Assembly: GCF_014642175.1 (NCBI RefSeq)
Contig: NZ_BMIL01000006.1
Coordinates: 246,207 to 310,206, forward strand
From: Pedobacter quisquiliarum
Lineage (GTDB): Bacteria; Bacteroidota; Bacteroidia; Sphingobacteriales; Sphingobacteriaceae
Direction of reading: 5' to 3'
DNA length: 64,000 nt
Shown here: positions 28,014 through 37,500 of the stretch, piece after piece
Position numbering within the stretch: the stretch's first letter is position 1
Layout: every line of letters begins with the position of its first letter
The notes under the pieces: model-generated
What the model saw: only the letters and a program-made list of their open reading frames with translations
Databases searched by the model: none
Told to the model about the DNA's origin: nothing
Made by a program: the position numbers and the translations under genes

Positions 28014-28751
28014 ATGAAAATATTAGTTTGTATAAGTAATGTGCCAGACACAACGACAAAAATAACTTTTACTAACGATAATACACAATTCAATACTGCG
28101 GGTGTTCAATACATTGTGAACCCTTATGATGAGATTGCGTTATCCAAAGCTATTTCGCTTTGCGAAGGTGGAAAAGGATCTGTAACAGTAATTAATGTTG
28201 GAGAAAGCAGTACTGAACCAACAGTTAGAAAAGCCCTTGCTATTGGCGCTGATGATGCGGTAAGAGTTAATGCTGCCCCTAGGGATGCTTATTTTACTGC
28301 ATTTCAAATCGCAGAATATGCGAAGTCAAATGATTTTGACATGATCCTTACCGGACGTGAATCTATCGACTATAATGGTGCCCAGGTTGCGGCTATGATT
28401 GGAGAGTTTCTGGATATCCCATCTGTATCCATCATTAAAAAGCTTGATTACGACGGCACTACTGCAACCATTGAGCGAGAAATCGAAGGAGGTAAGGAAA
28501 TCTTAACCGTAACCGGGAAATTTGTAGCGAGCTGTGCAGAAGGTGTTGCTGAACCAAAGATTCCAAATATGAGAGGCATCATGTCTGCGAGAACGAAACC
28601 TTTGCAGGTTGTTGAGGCAAAAGAAGTAGAACAACTTTCAACAATCCAGTCTTTTCAAACGCCCCCACCAAGAGGTACAGTAAAGCTTGTACCAACGGAA
28701 GAAACCGAAAAACTGATAGACCTGTTACATCAAGAGGCTAAAGTAATATAA
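28014..28751 (+). CDS. etfB: Electron transfer flavoprotein beta subunit
   Basis: 245 residues. With EtfA it passes electrons from acyl-CoA and other dehydrogenases to the quinone pool through ETF:quinone oxidoreductase. Matches the EtfB fold: start KILVCISNVPDTTTKI, central NPYDEIALSKAI, DMILTGRESIDYNGAQV and a C-terminal tail. etfA follows 34 nt later. Confidence 0.95.
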   Translation: MKILVCISNVPDTTTKITFTNDNTQFNTAGVQYIVNPYDEIALSKAISLCEGGKGSVTVINVGESSTEPTVRKALAIGADDAVRVNAAPRDAYFTAFQIAEYAKSNDFDMILTGRESIDYNGAQVAAMIGEFLDIPSVSIIKKLDYDGTTATIEREIEGGKEILTVTGKFVASCAEGVAEPKIPNMRGIMSARTKPLQVVEAKEVEQLSTIQSFQTPPPRGTVKLVPTEETEKLIDLLHQEAKVI

Positions 28752-28785
28752 TTTAACTCCACTCATTTAGAATTAATAACGATAT

Positions 28786-29760
28786 ATGTCAGTTTTAGTC
28801 TACGTAGAACACGCCGATGGGAAGTTTAAGAAATCTGTTTATGAAGCAGTATCTTATGCTAAAGCCATTGCGGAACAAAATAATACAAATTTAACAGCCA
28901 TTTCTATTGGAGCAGTTGAAGCAACAGAATTGAGTGCACTTGGAAAATACGGTGCTTCTAAAGTTCTTTCCGTTAACAATGAACAACTTAAGAATTTTGT
29001 TAACCAGGCTTATGCATCTGTAATTGCGGAAGCTGCTAATGCAGAAAACGCAAATATTGTTGTGCTATCAAACTCGTTTTCAGGCAAAGGCTTAGGCCCA
29101 AGAGTTGCTGTTAAGTTGAAAGCGGGATTTGTAGATGGTGCAATTGAATTGCCCGTTGTTGAAGGCGGAAAATTCAGCGTTAAAAAAACGGCCTTCTCTG
29201 GAAAGGCATTTGCAATAACGGAAATCACAGCTGAAAACAAGGTTATTGCTCTGAACCCGAATGCTTTTGGCGTGAAGGAATCTGCTGGATCTGAGATTTC
29301 AGTAGAAGACTTTACTCCAGCTGATAAAGCAAGTGACTTCGCTGCTGTGGTTAAAGAAATCATCAGAGCAACAGATAAGGTTTCACTTCCAGACGCGGAA
29401 ATCGTGGTTTCTGCTGGACGTGGCTTGAAGGGTCCAGAAAACTGGGGTATGGTTGAAGAGCTTGCATCACTTTTAGGTGCAGCAACCGCATGCTCTAAAC
29501 CAGTATCTGATGCAGACTGGAGACCACATTCAGAACACGTTGGTCAAACAGGCATTACAGTAAGTCCTAATCTGTACATTGCCATTGGGATATCTGGTGC
29601 AATCCAGCACCTTGCAGGCATTAGTTCTTCAAAGGTTATTGTCGTTATTAACAAAGATCCTGAGGCACCATTCTTTAAGGTCGCTGATTATGGAATTGTT
29701 GGTGACGCTTTTGAAGTGGTACCGAAGTTAATCGAAGCATTAAAAGCACATAAAGGGTAA
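28786..29760 (+). CDS. etfA: Electron transfer flavoprotein alpha subunit
   Basis: 324 residues. The FAD-binding C-terminal domain carries the family signature [27 protein letters not shown] and the FAD-contact segment [27 protein letters not shown], followed by [20 protein letters not shown]. Forms the heterodimer with EtfB encoded just upstream. A hairpin follows its stop. Confidence 0.96.
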   Translation: MSVLVYVEHADGKFKKSVYEAVSYAKAIAEQNNTNLTAISIGAVEATELSALGKYGASKVLSVNNEQLKNFVNQAYASVIAEAANAENANIVVLSNSFSGKGLGPRVAVKLKAGFVDGAIELPVVEGGKFSVKKTAFSGKAFAITEITAENKVIALNPNAFGVKESAGSEISVEDFTPADKASDFAAVVKEIIRATDKVSLPDAEIVVSAGRGLKGPENWGMVEELASLLGAATACSKPVSDADWRPHSEHVGQTGITVSPNLYIAIGISGAIQHLAGISSSKVIVVINKDPEAPFFKVADYGIVGDAFEVVPKLIEALKAHKG

Positions 29761-29761
29761 T

Positions 29762-29790
29762 ATATCTGGCCGGCTTTGCCGGCCAGATAT
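29762..29790 (+). terminator. Perfect hairpin after etfA, possible terminator
   Basis: 13-bp stem ATATCTGGCCGGC with its exact complement (29762-29774/29778-29790), TTT loop. The T tract after it is weak (TCTTG), and it ends 8 nt before the next ATG, so it could also act as a 5' hairpin of the following gene. Confidence 0.65.
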
Positions 29791-29798
29791 TCTTGATC

Positions 29799-30416
29799 AT
29801 GAAAAAAGTAAAACTTGATATCGTTGGACTATCCTACAGCCAGACACAGTCTGGAGCCTATGCACTTGTGCTGGGAGAGGTAAATGGACGACGTCGTCTT
29901 CCCATCATCATCGGGGCATTTGAAGCGCAGGCAATCGCCATTGAAATGGAAAAGATGACCCCTACCCGCCCGCTCACCCACGATCTATTTAAAACTTTCG
30001 CACTTGCCTACAACGTCGAAATCCGTGAAGTACTGATATACAACCTGGTTGAAGGTGTATTCTTTGCAAAAATCATTTGTTTTGATGGTAACGTTGTACA
30101 GGAACTAGATGCAAGAACATCCGATGCTATTGCCTTAGCAGTCCGTTTCAATGCAAACATTTATACCTATGAGTTTATCCTATCATCTGCTGGGATACTT
30201 ATAGAAGGAGAAGAATTTCTTTTTCTCGAAAATATCGACAACATTTCTAAAGAACAAGGTTCAGAGGACATCAACACGTCTATACCTGGTACTTCTTACA
30301 AATCCTACACACTTGAAGATCTTCAATCGAAGCTTCAGCAAGCCATTGCTGATGAGGCCTATGAGTTGGCCGCACGACTACGCGATGAAATAAACAAAAG
30401 GAATGCGAGCCAATAA
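29799..30416 (+). CDS. Bifunctional nuclease family (DUF151) protein with UVR motif
   Basis: 205 residues from the ATG at 29799. The N-terminal 130 residues match the DUF151/BFN domain (VGLSYSQTQSGAYALVLGEVNGRRRLPIIIGAFEAQAIA; RTSDAIALAVRFNANIYT). The last 35 residues form a UvrB/UvrC-type UVR motif (LEDLQSKLQQAIADEAYELAARLRDEI). The family is linked to stress responses, with nuclease activity reported in plants; the bacterial role is unclear. An in-frame TTG at 29793 was rejected as start in favour of ATG. Confidence 0.88.
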   Translation: MKKVKLDIVGLSYSQTQSGAYALVLGEVNGRRRLPIIIGAFEAQAIAIEMEKMTPTRPLTHDLFKTFALAYNVEIREVLIYNLVEGVFFAKIICFDGNVVQELDARTSDAIALAVRFNANIYTYEFILSSAGILIEGEEFLFLENIDNISKEQGSEDINTSIPGTSYKSYTLEDLQSKLQQAIADEAYELAARLRDEINKRNASQ

Positions 30417-30520
30417 GGCGCAAATAAAGCTTGAACATAAGTCTTGTTTTCAGCCCAGAATTGGCTTAGGACTTAAATTTTTCTATATTCAACACATAAA
30501 ATTTCAACTAAACTGTTACT

Positions 30521-31786
30521 ATGAACGTTAAGTTCCGCCTGACCCTAATGAATTTTCTACAATTCTTTATTTGGGGTTCGTGGCTTATTACAATTGGTGT
30601 ATACTGGTTTCAAAATAAACAATGGTCTGGTTCAGAGTTTGGGGTTATCTTCTCAACAATGGGTATCGCATCGATATTCATGCCTGCACTTGCAGGAATA
30701 GTATCCGACCGTTGGATCAATGCGGAAAAGCTTTTAGGCATGATGCACATCCTGGGATCAATAGTGCTGTTTAGCCTTCCCCTGGTCGACAATCCAACAA
30801 CATTTTTCTGGGTCATATTGCTAAATATGATCTTCTATATGCCCACCCTATCGCTCTCAATCACAGTTGCATACACCGCACTCAAGAACAACAACAAAGA
30901 TGTGATTAAAGATTATCCTCCGATACGGATCTGGGGCACAATCGGGTTCATTGCTGCGCTTTGGGTGGTGAGCTTAACCGGCAATGAGGCATCTTCAAAC
31001 CAGTTTTACATCGCTTCAGCGGTATCCCTATTTTTAGGTATCTATGCATTCACCCTACCCAAGTGTCCACCGCTTGCGAAGAACACAGATACACAATCCT
31101 TTGTGGATGCGCTTGGTCTGCGTGCATTCTCCCTCTTTAAACAAGGAAACTTTGCCATATTCTTCTTGTATTCCATGCTGCTTGGCGCCGCGCTTCAGCT
31201 TACGAATGCGTACGGAGATACTTTTCTTCACGATTTCAAGAATGTGCCAGCATACGCTGATTTACTCGCCGTGAAATATCCGGCTATCATCATGTCAATT
31301 TCACAGATCTCTGAAACCTTATTCATTCTTGCCATACCTTTTTTCCTCCGGAAATTTGGGATTAAGTATGTAATGCTTTTCAGTATGCTTGCATGGGTAC
31401 TTAGATTTGGTTTGTTTGCCTATGCAGACCCTGCTGGCGGACTATGGATGATCATCCTTTCTTGTATCATCTATGGTATGGCTTTCGACTTCTTTAACAT
31501 CTCTGGATCTTTATTCGTCGAAACCCGGGTTGATGCTAAGATGCGTGGAAGTGCACAAGGGCTTTTCATGATGATGGTGAATGGATTTGGTGCATTGTTC
31601 GGAAGTTTTGCAAGTGGATGGATCATAGAACACTTCTTCACCTATGCTGATCAAAGTAAAGACTGGACGAACATTTGGATCACGTTCGCGGCTTACACCC
31701 TGGTACTTGCTGTAACTTTCCCTTTCGTTTTTAAATACAAGCATACTGCGGCAGAAGATTCCGCAATCAAGGCGATGGAACATTAA
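30521..31786 (+). CDS. Nucleoside:H+ symporter (NupG/XapB family MFS)
   Basis: 421 residues with about 12 membrane helices. The N-terminus RLTLMNFLQFFIWGSWLITIGVY and the block GVIFSTMGIASIFMPALAGIVSDRWI match the NupG-type nucleoside permease family. The region RIWGTIGFIAALWVV is also characteristic. Imports nucleosides across the inner membrane with protons; the preferred nucleoside is not readable. The gene stands alone, followed 24 nt later by a DUF3667 gene. Confidence 0.87.
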   Translation: MNVKFRLTLMNFLQFFIWGSWLITIGVYWFQNKQWSGSEFGVIFSTMGIASIFMPALAGIVSDRWINAEKLLGMMHILGSIVLFSLPLVDNPTTFFWVILLNMIFYMPTLSLSITVAYTALKNNNKDVIKDYPPIRIWGTIGFIAALWVVSLTGNEASSNQFYIASAVSLFLGIYAFTLPKCPPLAKNTDTQSFVDALGLRAFSLFKQGNFAIFFLYSMLLGAALQLTNAYGDTFLHDFKNVPAYADLLAVKYPAIIMSISQISETLFILAIPFFLRKFGIKYVMLFSMLAWVLRFGLFAYADPAGGLWMIILSCIIYGMAFDFFNISGSLFVETRVDAKMRGSAQGLFMMMVNGFGALFGSFASGWIIEHFFTYADQSKDWTNIWITFAAYTLVLAVTFPFVFKYKHTAAEDSAIKAMEH

Positions 31787-31810
31787 TTTAAATCATGAAG
31801 AACATTTAGA

Positions 31811-32863
31811 ATGTCGAGCGGTAACTATAGAAAAGCGCATGATTGCCTCAACTGCGGTCATCACGTAGAAGAACATTTCTGCACACATTGTGGTCAGGAG
31901 AACATTGAAATTAAAGAAGATGCGATTCATATGATCTCCCATGCTGTTGCAGATTACTTTCACTTTGACTCTAAATTTTTCGGAACAATAAAGCCGCTCT
32001 TGTTCCAGCCTGGCTACCTGACTAAAGTTTACGTCGCGGGAAAACGTGTAGCCTTCATCCATCCAATCAGGTTATACATCTTCATCAGCATTGTGTTCTT
32101 TCTCTTTATGCTCGGCAGTTCAAAATCCAGCCATGAAGAAAAGGATACAGTTGAAACTTCAAAATCGGCTGAAATAACATCAATAGACGTGAAAGTGGAG
32201 CGTCTGAAGAAAGAGCTTCAGAATCCAAAATTAAGTCAGGAGGAACGTGATAGCTTGCTGAAAGTTGCGATTAAAAAGTTTTCAAATGAAGAAGGACAGG
32301 AAAATAACTTCACGATTAATAGTAAGTGGCTGGATGGTCGGGATACAAGCCTCACTGCTTATGAGCATCGACAGAAAATGCTACCGAAGTCCGAACGTGA
32401 CAATTTCTTGAAGCACTACATTGTAAGGAAGAACTTTGAGCTTCGAAAATATCCTGACGTTGGTGAGAAGATTAAAGAGGATGTAAAACACAATGTCCCT
32501 AAAATGATGTTCCTGCTGCTACCACTATTTGCGCTCACCCTTAAAGTCGTTTACTATAGATCAAAGAAATACTATTATGAACACCTTATCTATTCCTTCC
32601 ACGTTCATTCTGCATTATTCTTAAGCTTACTCCTACTATCAGCGATAACATGGTTCTTCAAACTGTTCTATGACATCTCTGACCTGCTAGCCTTTGCCTG
32701 GTTCATCTATGCACTCTGGTACATTTACAGGTCATTACGAACCTTCTATGGCAGCCGCAGGTCGATCACCATAGCTAAGTTTGCGTTCCTCATGTTCGGT
32801 TACTTAATGGTATTTACGGTATGTTCAATAATCGTAATTGCAGTAACCATGGTTATGTTGTAG
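31811..32863 (+). CDS. DUF3667 membrane protein with N-terminal zinc ribbon
   Basis: 350 residues. An N-terminal zinc ribbon CLNCGHHVEEHFCTHCGQ (two CxxC pairs, residues 11-28) is followed by the DUF3667 block (HAVADYFHFDSKFFGTIKPLLFQPG, then a helix KRVAFIHPIRLYIFISIVFFLFML). A charged cytoplasmic or periplasmic insert of about 120 residues and four more C-terminal helices complete it. The family is common in Bacteroidota with unknown function. Confidence 0.85.
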   Translation: MSSGNYRKAHDCLNCGHHVEEHFCTHCGQENIEIKEDAIHMISHAVADYFHFDSKFFGTIKPLLFQPGYLTKVYVAGKRVAFIHPIRLYIFISIVFFLFMLGSSKSSHEEKDTVETSKSAEITSIDVKVERLKKELQNPKLSQEERDSLLKVAIKKFSNEEGQENNFTINSKWLDGRDTSLTAYEHRQKMLPKSERDNFLKHYIVRKNFELRKYPDVGEKIKEDVKHNVPKMMFLLLPLFALTLKVVYYRSKKYYYEHLIYSFHVHSALFLSLLLLSAITWFFKLFYDISDLLAFAWFIYALWYIYRSLRTFYGSRRSITIAKFAFLMFGYLMVFTVCSIIVIAVTMVML

Positions 32864-32876
32864 ACCATTATATCAT

Positions 32877-32926
32877 ATATAACAGAAAAGCCCGCTAAAC
32901 GAATTTAGCGGGCTTTTCTGTTATAT
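32877..32926. terminator. Long bidirectional terminator between the DUF3667 gene and gltA
   Basis: Perfect 19-bp stem at 32881-32899/32904-32922 with loop CGAA, extendable by 4 A/T pairs. A- and T-rich arms flank the GC core on both strands. Confidence 0.92.
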
Positions 32927-32937
32927 TGAGCTAAGCG

Positions 32938-34224
32938 TTAGCGCTCAGAGATATCGGTGAAAGTTCTGTCTTTGTGACCAACATAGATTTGTCTAGGACG
33001 ACCAATAGGCTCTTTATTCTCGTGCATTTCTTTCCATTGCGCAATCCATCCTGGAAGACGGCCTAGTGCAAATAGAACGGTGAACATGTCGGTAGGGAAG
33101 CCAAGTGCACGATAGATGATCCCAGAGTAGAAGTCTACGTTAGGATAAAGCTTACGCTCCACAAAATATGGATCGTTCAAAGCAGCCTCTTCAAGCTTCT
33201 TCGCAATTTCCAATACTGGATCATTTATGCCTAATTTCGAAAGAATGTCATCGCAGGCTTTCTTGATGATTTTAGCTCGTGGATCAAAGTTTTTGTAAAC
33301 ACGGTGCCCAAAGCCCATCATGCGGAAAGAATCATTCTTGTCCTTTGCTTTATTGATCCATTTTTCAGTATCGCCGCCATCTTCTTTAATCTTCTCAAGC
33401 ATCTCAATTACAGCTTGATTAGCCCCACCATGTAAAGGACCCCATAAGGCACCAATACCTGCTGATACAGACGCGTAAAGGTTGCAATCAGAAGAACCTA
33501 CCATTCTTACTGTAGATGCCGAACAGTTCTGTTCGTGATCAGCATGTAAAATTAATAGCGTGTTCATGGCCGCAACAACAACTGGATCAATTTCCACTTC
33601 CTCTGTACGCTGCCCGAAAATCATGTGTATGAAATTACTTACGTAGTCATACTTGTTCTTAGGGTAAATAAGCGGATGTCCTAGTGACTTCTTGTAAATG
33701 AAAGCAACAATCGTTGGGAATTTCGCCAGAAGCTTGATCATGGTTAGATCCATGGTTTCCGGAGATGAATTTGCATTTAAAGACTCCGGGTAGAAAGTAG
33801 AGAGTGAGCAAACCAGGGATGACAGCTGCGCCATCGGGTGAGATTTAGAAGGATAACCATCTAAAAACTTCTTCATATCCTCATGGATAAGGGTATGACG
33901 ACTGATGCTGGTTTGGAAATCTGATAGTTGATCAGCGGTAGGTAGATCACCATATATTAACAGGTAAGCTACTTCTAAAAAGGTTGACTTTTGAGCCAGC
34001 TCCTCAATTCCGTACCCACGGTATTTCAAAATTCCTTGCTCGCCATCTAGAAAGGTTATAGCACTTTTAGTGGATCCGGTGTTCTTATATCCAAAATCTA
34101 AGGTAATGTGACCAGTTAAGTCTCTAAGCTTAGAAATATCTATAGCCTTTTCCCCCTCTGAACCTGTTATAACAGGAAACTCATAAGCCTTCCCATCAAT
34201 CTTTATTTCTACGATATCTGACAT
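32938..34224 (-). CDS. gltA: Citrate synthase
   Basis: 428 residues, the hexameric type II length. Condenses oxaloacetate and acetyl-CoA in the TCA cycle. Landmarks: catalytic His in GPLHGGANQAV, MGFGHRVYKNFDPRA and the catalytic Asp in NVDFYSGIIYRALG. Ends in RQIYVGHKDRTFTDISER as in Bacteroidota GltA. Confidence 0.98.
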   Translation of the reverse strand: MSDIVEIKIDGKAYEFPVITGSEGEKAIDISKLRDLTGHITLDFGYKNTGSTKSAITFLDGEQGILKYRGYGIEELAQKSTFLEVAYLLIYGDLPTADQLSDFQTSISRHTLIHEDMKKFLDGYPSKSHPMAQLSSLVCSLSTFYPESLNANSSPETMDLTMIKLLAKFPTIVAFIYKKSLGHPLIYPKNKYDYVSNFIHMIFGQRTEEVEIDPVVVAAMNTLLILHADHEQNCSASTVRMVGSSDCNLYASVSAGIGALWGPLHGGANQAVIEMLEKIKEDGGDTEKWINKAKDKNDSFRMMGFGHRVYKNFDPRAKIIKKACDDILSKLGINDPVLEIAKKLEEAALNDPYFVERKLYPNVDFYSGIIYRALGFPTDMFTVLFALGRLPGWIAQWKEMHENKEPIGRPRQIYVGHKDRTFTDISER

Positions 34225-34331
34225 ATTATATATTTATTATTAAACGTAATTAAATCTTGTTATCACAGCAGACTACCAACAAAGCTGTTTAAATAATTTT
34301 AAAAAGCCGTTAATTAATTCAACTTTCCTGA

Positions 34332-34862
34332 TTAGATGCTGACTTTGAACTCATCGGTGACTGTACCACATTCCATCATCTCATCACCATAATAAGGGTT
34401 TTGAATTTTCTTCTCAGATGAAAGCCAGGATCCACCATCTCCTTTATTCGCCATTGGGCAATGCTCGACATAAATTGTTCCTTTTTTGATCGTTGCATGG
34501 TTAAATAAAGCAATCACATCAGAGCTGAGGTATGTAAATTCTTTGCGCTGCGCAGCAAGGTCTTTGGATGCTGAGATTTTCTTAGCAATTAAGGAGGTAT
34601 TTTCACAGCCCTCATAGCCAGCTAACTGCTTTTCCAGGGCGGATGCAGCCTGTTTTGCTGGCTCATAATCAGAGGCCACAAGGGCATCCTTTAATACGAC
34701 ATAGTTGTTGTAGATGGATTGGAGTTTTGGATTTTCAAGTTCAACAGCGGTGTTTGTTGTTGCAGCCTGGACCTTTTTAGGTTCACTAGTCTCCTTTGGA
34801 TTTTGTGCATTGGAGCAAGCAGCTAATACGAATATGAGCACAACTCCGGCGTAATTTTTCAT
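34332..34862 (-). CDS. DUF3347 lipoprotein, putative metal-binding
   Basis: 176 residues. Lipoprotein signal peptide with Cys16 (VVLIFVLAACSNAQN). The mature part matches DUF3347, found in proteins with a copper/heavy-metal efflux link. An N-terminal helical bundle (SIYNNYVVLKDALVASDYEPA) and the C-terminal motif VEHCPMANKGDGGSWLSSEKKI with NPYYGDEMMECG are present; the Cys/Met/His residues there could bind metal. No efflux genes are adjacent. Function is inferred. Confidence 0.8.
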   Translation of the reverse strand: MKNYAGVVLIFVLAACSNAQNPKETSEPKKVQAATTNTAVELENPKLQSIYNNYVVLKDALVASDYEPAKQAASALEKQLAGYEGCENTSLIAKKISASKDLAAQRKEFTYLSSDVIALFNHATIKKGTIYVEHCPMANKGDGGSWLSSEKKIQNPYYGDEMMECGTVTDEFKVSI

Positions 34863-35010
34863 TCTTTTCTGTTTATATCTTCTGCAAATAGAGCACGAGC
34901 TCTACAATGGTCAAATTAGCACTTAAATTTTAAATTTGGAAAGATTGAACAAAAATCCACTTTGGTTTTTGAACTTATGTAATTCAAATTATAATCGATT
35001 GAAAAAGTCG

Positions 35011-35057
35011 TAAAACAAAAAACCCCATCTGAAATGCAGATGGGGTTTTTTGTTTTA
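35011..35057. terminator. Terminator downstream of the 35065 gene
   Basis: 20-bp perfect stem AAAACAAAAAACCCCATCTG and complement (35012-35031/35037-35056), loop AAATG. A- and T-rich arms serve either strand; here it ends the minus-strand gene at 35065. Confidence 0.92.
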
Positions 35058-35064
35058 TCAGGTA

Positions 35065-35601
35065 TTACAACTTGAAACCGTAAGCAACACGAAGTGCTAC
35101 GTGACCCATGTTGTCATTAGTGTATTTGACACCTTTTGAGATGCCTTCATACTTAACGCCAAGGTCTAAGCCACTGCTCCATGAATAACCAAGTGCTGGA
35201 GAATAAATAAAACCGGTTTTAGAGAATTCAGAAACACCAAATGCCGCACCAACTTCACCAAGTGCATATAATCCTGATCCAGTTGGACTAAAGAAATACT
35301 TAAGACCAGCTTTTACCGGAATGAATCCGTAATCAGGCGCTTCTACGTTAACACCGGCAACGTCATAATCTTTACCTATAAAGTGTGTGTAACCAACTGT
35401 AACTGGTACCGACAATTGTTTAACAACATTAAATTGGATACGAGCATCTACACCTAAGGTAAGGCTATGGAAGTCATCATTTGTAGGTACCCCTATGTTT
35501 GCACCAATACCAAAGTTTGGAGTTTGTGCATTTGCATTTGTACTGAAGAATAAAGCAACTACAGCTGCTGCAGAAGCTAGAATTTTAGTAAATTTTTTCA
35601 T
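35065..35601 (-). CDS. Outer-membrane beta-barrel protein
   Basis: 178 residues with a signal peptide (ILASAAAVVALFFSTNANA). The mature protein is a series of short alternating hydrophobic/polar strands with many Gly and aromatic residues (FGIGANIGVP, YGFIPVKAGLKYFF, SGLYALGEVGAAFGV) ending in a C-terminal aromatic-hydrophobic strand (VALRVAYGFKL), typical of an eight-stranded OmpA/OmpX-like barrel. No substrate is known. Confidence 0.82.
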   Translation of the reverse strand: MKKFTKILASAAAVVALFFSTNANAQTPNFGIGANIGVPTNDDFHSLTLGVDARIQFNVVKQLSVPVTVGYTHFIGKDYDVAGVNVEAPDYGFIPVKAGLKYFFSPTGSGLYALGEVGAAFGVSEFSKTGFIYSPALGYSWSSGLDLGVKYEGISKGVKYTNDNMGHVALRVAYGFKL

Positions 35602-35721
35602 TTTTAATTATTTAGTTTAATCATTCGTCATTAAACTTATTGTTGTCTGACAACACCGCATAATCAAAAGGCATGCCATTGAAAGGCAAAACAGTGATTG
35701 CGATACCCTAAAAGCACTGAT

Positions 35722-36666
35722 TTAAGTGGGAAATTCTTTCCTGAAATCAGCAAGCACCTGTTCTTTTAAAATCTGCGGGTCTATATCTGCCTGATACCAA
35801 TGTATATTAACCCCATCTTTCTCCATCTTTCTGAAAAAGGTCATCTGTCGTTTTGCAAACTGGCAAATTCCGTTGAAAAGCTGGGTCCTCATTTCCATCA
35901 ACGAGATTTTCTGTTGTAAATAAGAAACAATGATTTTGTATTCCAAGCCATAAAAGATTAACATTTCTGGAGATACCCCCGCGCGAAGCAACTCTTCAAC
36001 TTCATCTATCATCCCCTCTTTAAGCCTTCGCTCAAGGCGCAGCTCAATCTTCTTGCGCCTAATTTGCACATCGTCAACCAAACCTACGACGAACGAACTG
36101 AATGCTGGTGGTTCCACAGTTTCGAGCTTATTTGATGATAAGAAAGTTCCAATTTCAATTGCCCGTATCAATCGCTTTGCTGTAGAACGGTCTGCATGTG
36201 CCCTTAAGCTTTCAGGAAGTTGTTCTAGGCGTGCAATTAAAGCTGGAATGGGCGTGCCTGAAAGTTCCTCACGGAGCCGTTGGTTTACCGGCACTGCCGT
36301 AAATGGCTGATGCTGTAGCAAACTATGCATATACATTCCTGTGCCCCCACACAGGATGGGCAGAACACCTTTTTCGGAAAGCTCAGTGTAAACCTTGTAG
36401 AAATCCTTTTTAAATGCGTCTACATTATAACGCTCACCTGCCCTTTTTATATCAATCAGGTGATATCGAATCTCCTGCCCTTTATAGTTGTATTCTGTAA
36501 GATCTTTACCCGTACCAATGTCCATTCCACGGAAAACCTGACGGCTATCCGCACTGATGATTTCGGCACCGAGCGTCCCGGCCAGGGAAACGGCGAGCCG
36601 TGTCTTACCAGAGGCTGTGGGTCCGAGAACAACAAGAAGTGGATTTGATGCGTATTGTGCAGGCAT
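35722..36666 (-). CDS. miaA: tRNA dimethylallyltransferase
   Basis: 314 residues. Adds a dimethylallyl group to N6 of A37 in tRNAs reading UNN codons. P-loop LGPTASGKTRLAVSLAG at residues 10-26, then ISADSRQVFRGMDIGTGK and PILCGGTGMYMHSLL. The C-terminal GICQFAKRQMTFFRKM corresponds to the tRNA-binding QLAKRQ-TWFR region. A -7 box lies inside the 3' end of the upstream gene at 36673. Confidence 0.96.
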   Translation of the reverse strand: MPAQYASNPLLVVLGPTASGKTRLAVSLAGTLGAEIISADSRQVFRGMDIGTGKDLTEYNYKGQEIRYHLIDIKRAGERYNVDAFKKDFYKVYTELSEKGVLPILCGGTGMYMHSLLQHQPFTAVPVNQRLREELSGTPIPALIARLEQLPESLRAHADRSTAKRLIRAIEIGTFLSSNKLETVEPPAFSSFVVGLVDDVQIRRKKIELRLERRLKEGMIDEVEELLRAGVSPEMLIFYGLEYKIIVSYLQQKISLMEMRTQLFNGICQFAKRQMTFFRKMEKDGVNIHWYQADIDPQILKEQVLADFRKEFPT

Positions 36667-36672
36667 ATGAGT

Positions 36673-37500
36673 TTACAAATATAGTATGTATTTGAGACTG
36701 CCTGTATTGAAGAGCCTGATGAATCTCACATCATCCTGGTTCTCCCCTGTAGCAACGGTGATGTTGAGCGCATTTGGGAGCCGGTGTTCGAAGTACCGTT
36801 TGCTCGTCGAGGTATCCAGCCAAAGGTAGGCCGGTGGCACTGCGCTATGTAAAGTGAAGCCTGCAGCTTTATATCCATCTCCAGTAGACCAGTCCCGGTC
36901 AGCATAACTCATGATGTCATTCGTTTGGACCTGATTGGCAAAGTGTTTAATCAACTTTGTCAGGCCACCGGTAACCGTTACCCCAGGCTTTGTAGCAAAG
37001 CGAATAAGTTCCGCTGAGCGATAGCCCTCCCCTTGTCGTTTCATCAGCCGTGTACCGCTAAAGGTTGCCACAGCTACAAGTTCATCCTCATACATCAAAC
37101 CCAGCTTATGACGGGCGAGGGCTGGGCCCTGAATGTGAAAGGCGAATAAAAAATTATCCGCCTGTTCTTTGTTTAAAGATATAACTCTTGTCTTTCGACC
37201 ATGCAGCCGAAGGTTTTTTCCTGTAAGGGAGAGTAGTCGGTTTAACACCTGAATTGGCCTGTTGTCCCAGACATCTTCCCAAAGATTTATCAAATGGAGA
37301 CTCTTTCCGAGTAGTTCATGCTGTTTAGCAACTACCTGTTGGATCGTTGATTTAGTAGAAAGCGGTAGGCAATTAATGACTATTTTGGATTGCTCAACCT
37401 GAAGTAAAAAGAATAACTCACTTGAAATCCGTGTTACTGTAATTCCTTTTTCAGCCAGACGCAGTCTTAGATCGCCAATCCACTCCGGAGTTATACCCAC
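36673..37500 (-). CDS. Uncharacterised protein, possible phage-type nuclease/acyltransferase-like fold
   Basis: 275 residues with a GTG start that overlaps the preceding gene by 10 nt, so probably translationally coupled. The N-terminal part carries a basic HGRKTRV segment. The middle (LGLMYEDELVAVATFSGTRLMKRQGEGYRSAELIRFA), then SYADRDWSTGDGYKAAGFTLHSAVPPAYLWLD, resembles GNAT-like parts of phage-encoded proteins. I cannot name the family. No phage genes surround it. The gene lies directly upstream of miaA. Confidence 0.6.
   Translation of the reverse strand: MGITPEWIGDLRLRLAEKGITVTRISSELFFLLQVEQSKIVINCLPLSTKSTIQQVVAKQHELLGKSLHLINLWEDVWDNRPIQVLNRLLSLTGKNLRLHGRKTRVISLNKEQADNFLFAFHIQGPALARHKLGLMYEDELVAVATFSGTRLMKRQGEGYRSAELIRFATKPGVTVTGGLTKLIKHFANQVQTNDIMSYADRDWSTGDGYKAAGFTLHSAVPPAYLWLDTSTSKRYFEHRLPNALNITVATGENQDDVRFIRLFNTGSLKYILYL
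36676..36683 (-). promoter_or_regulatory. -7 promoter box (TATATTTG) of miaA
   Basis: Reverse-strand exact match in the last codons of the upstream gene; 9 nt before the miaA ATG at 36666. Confidence 0.5.
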
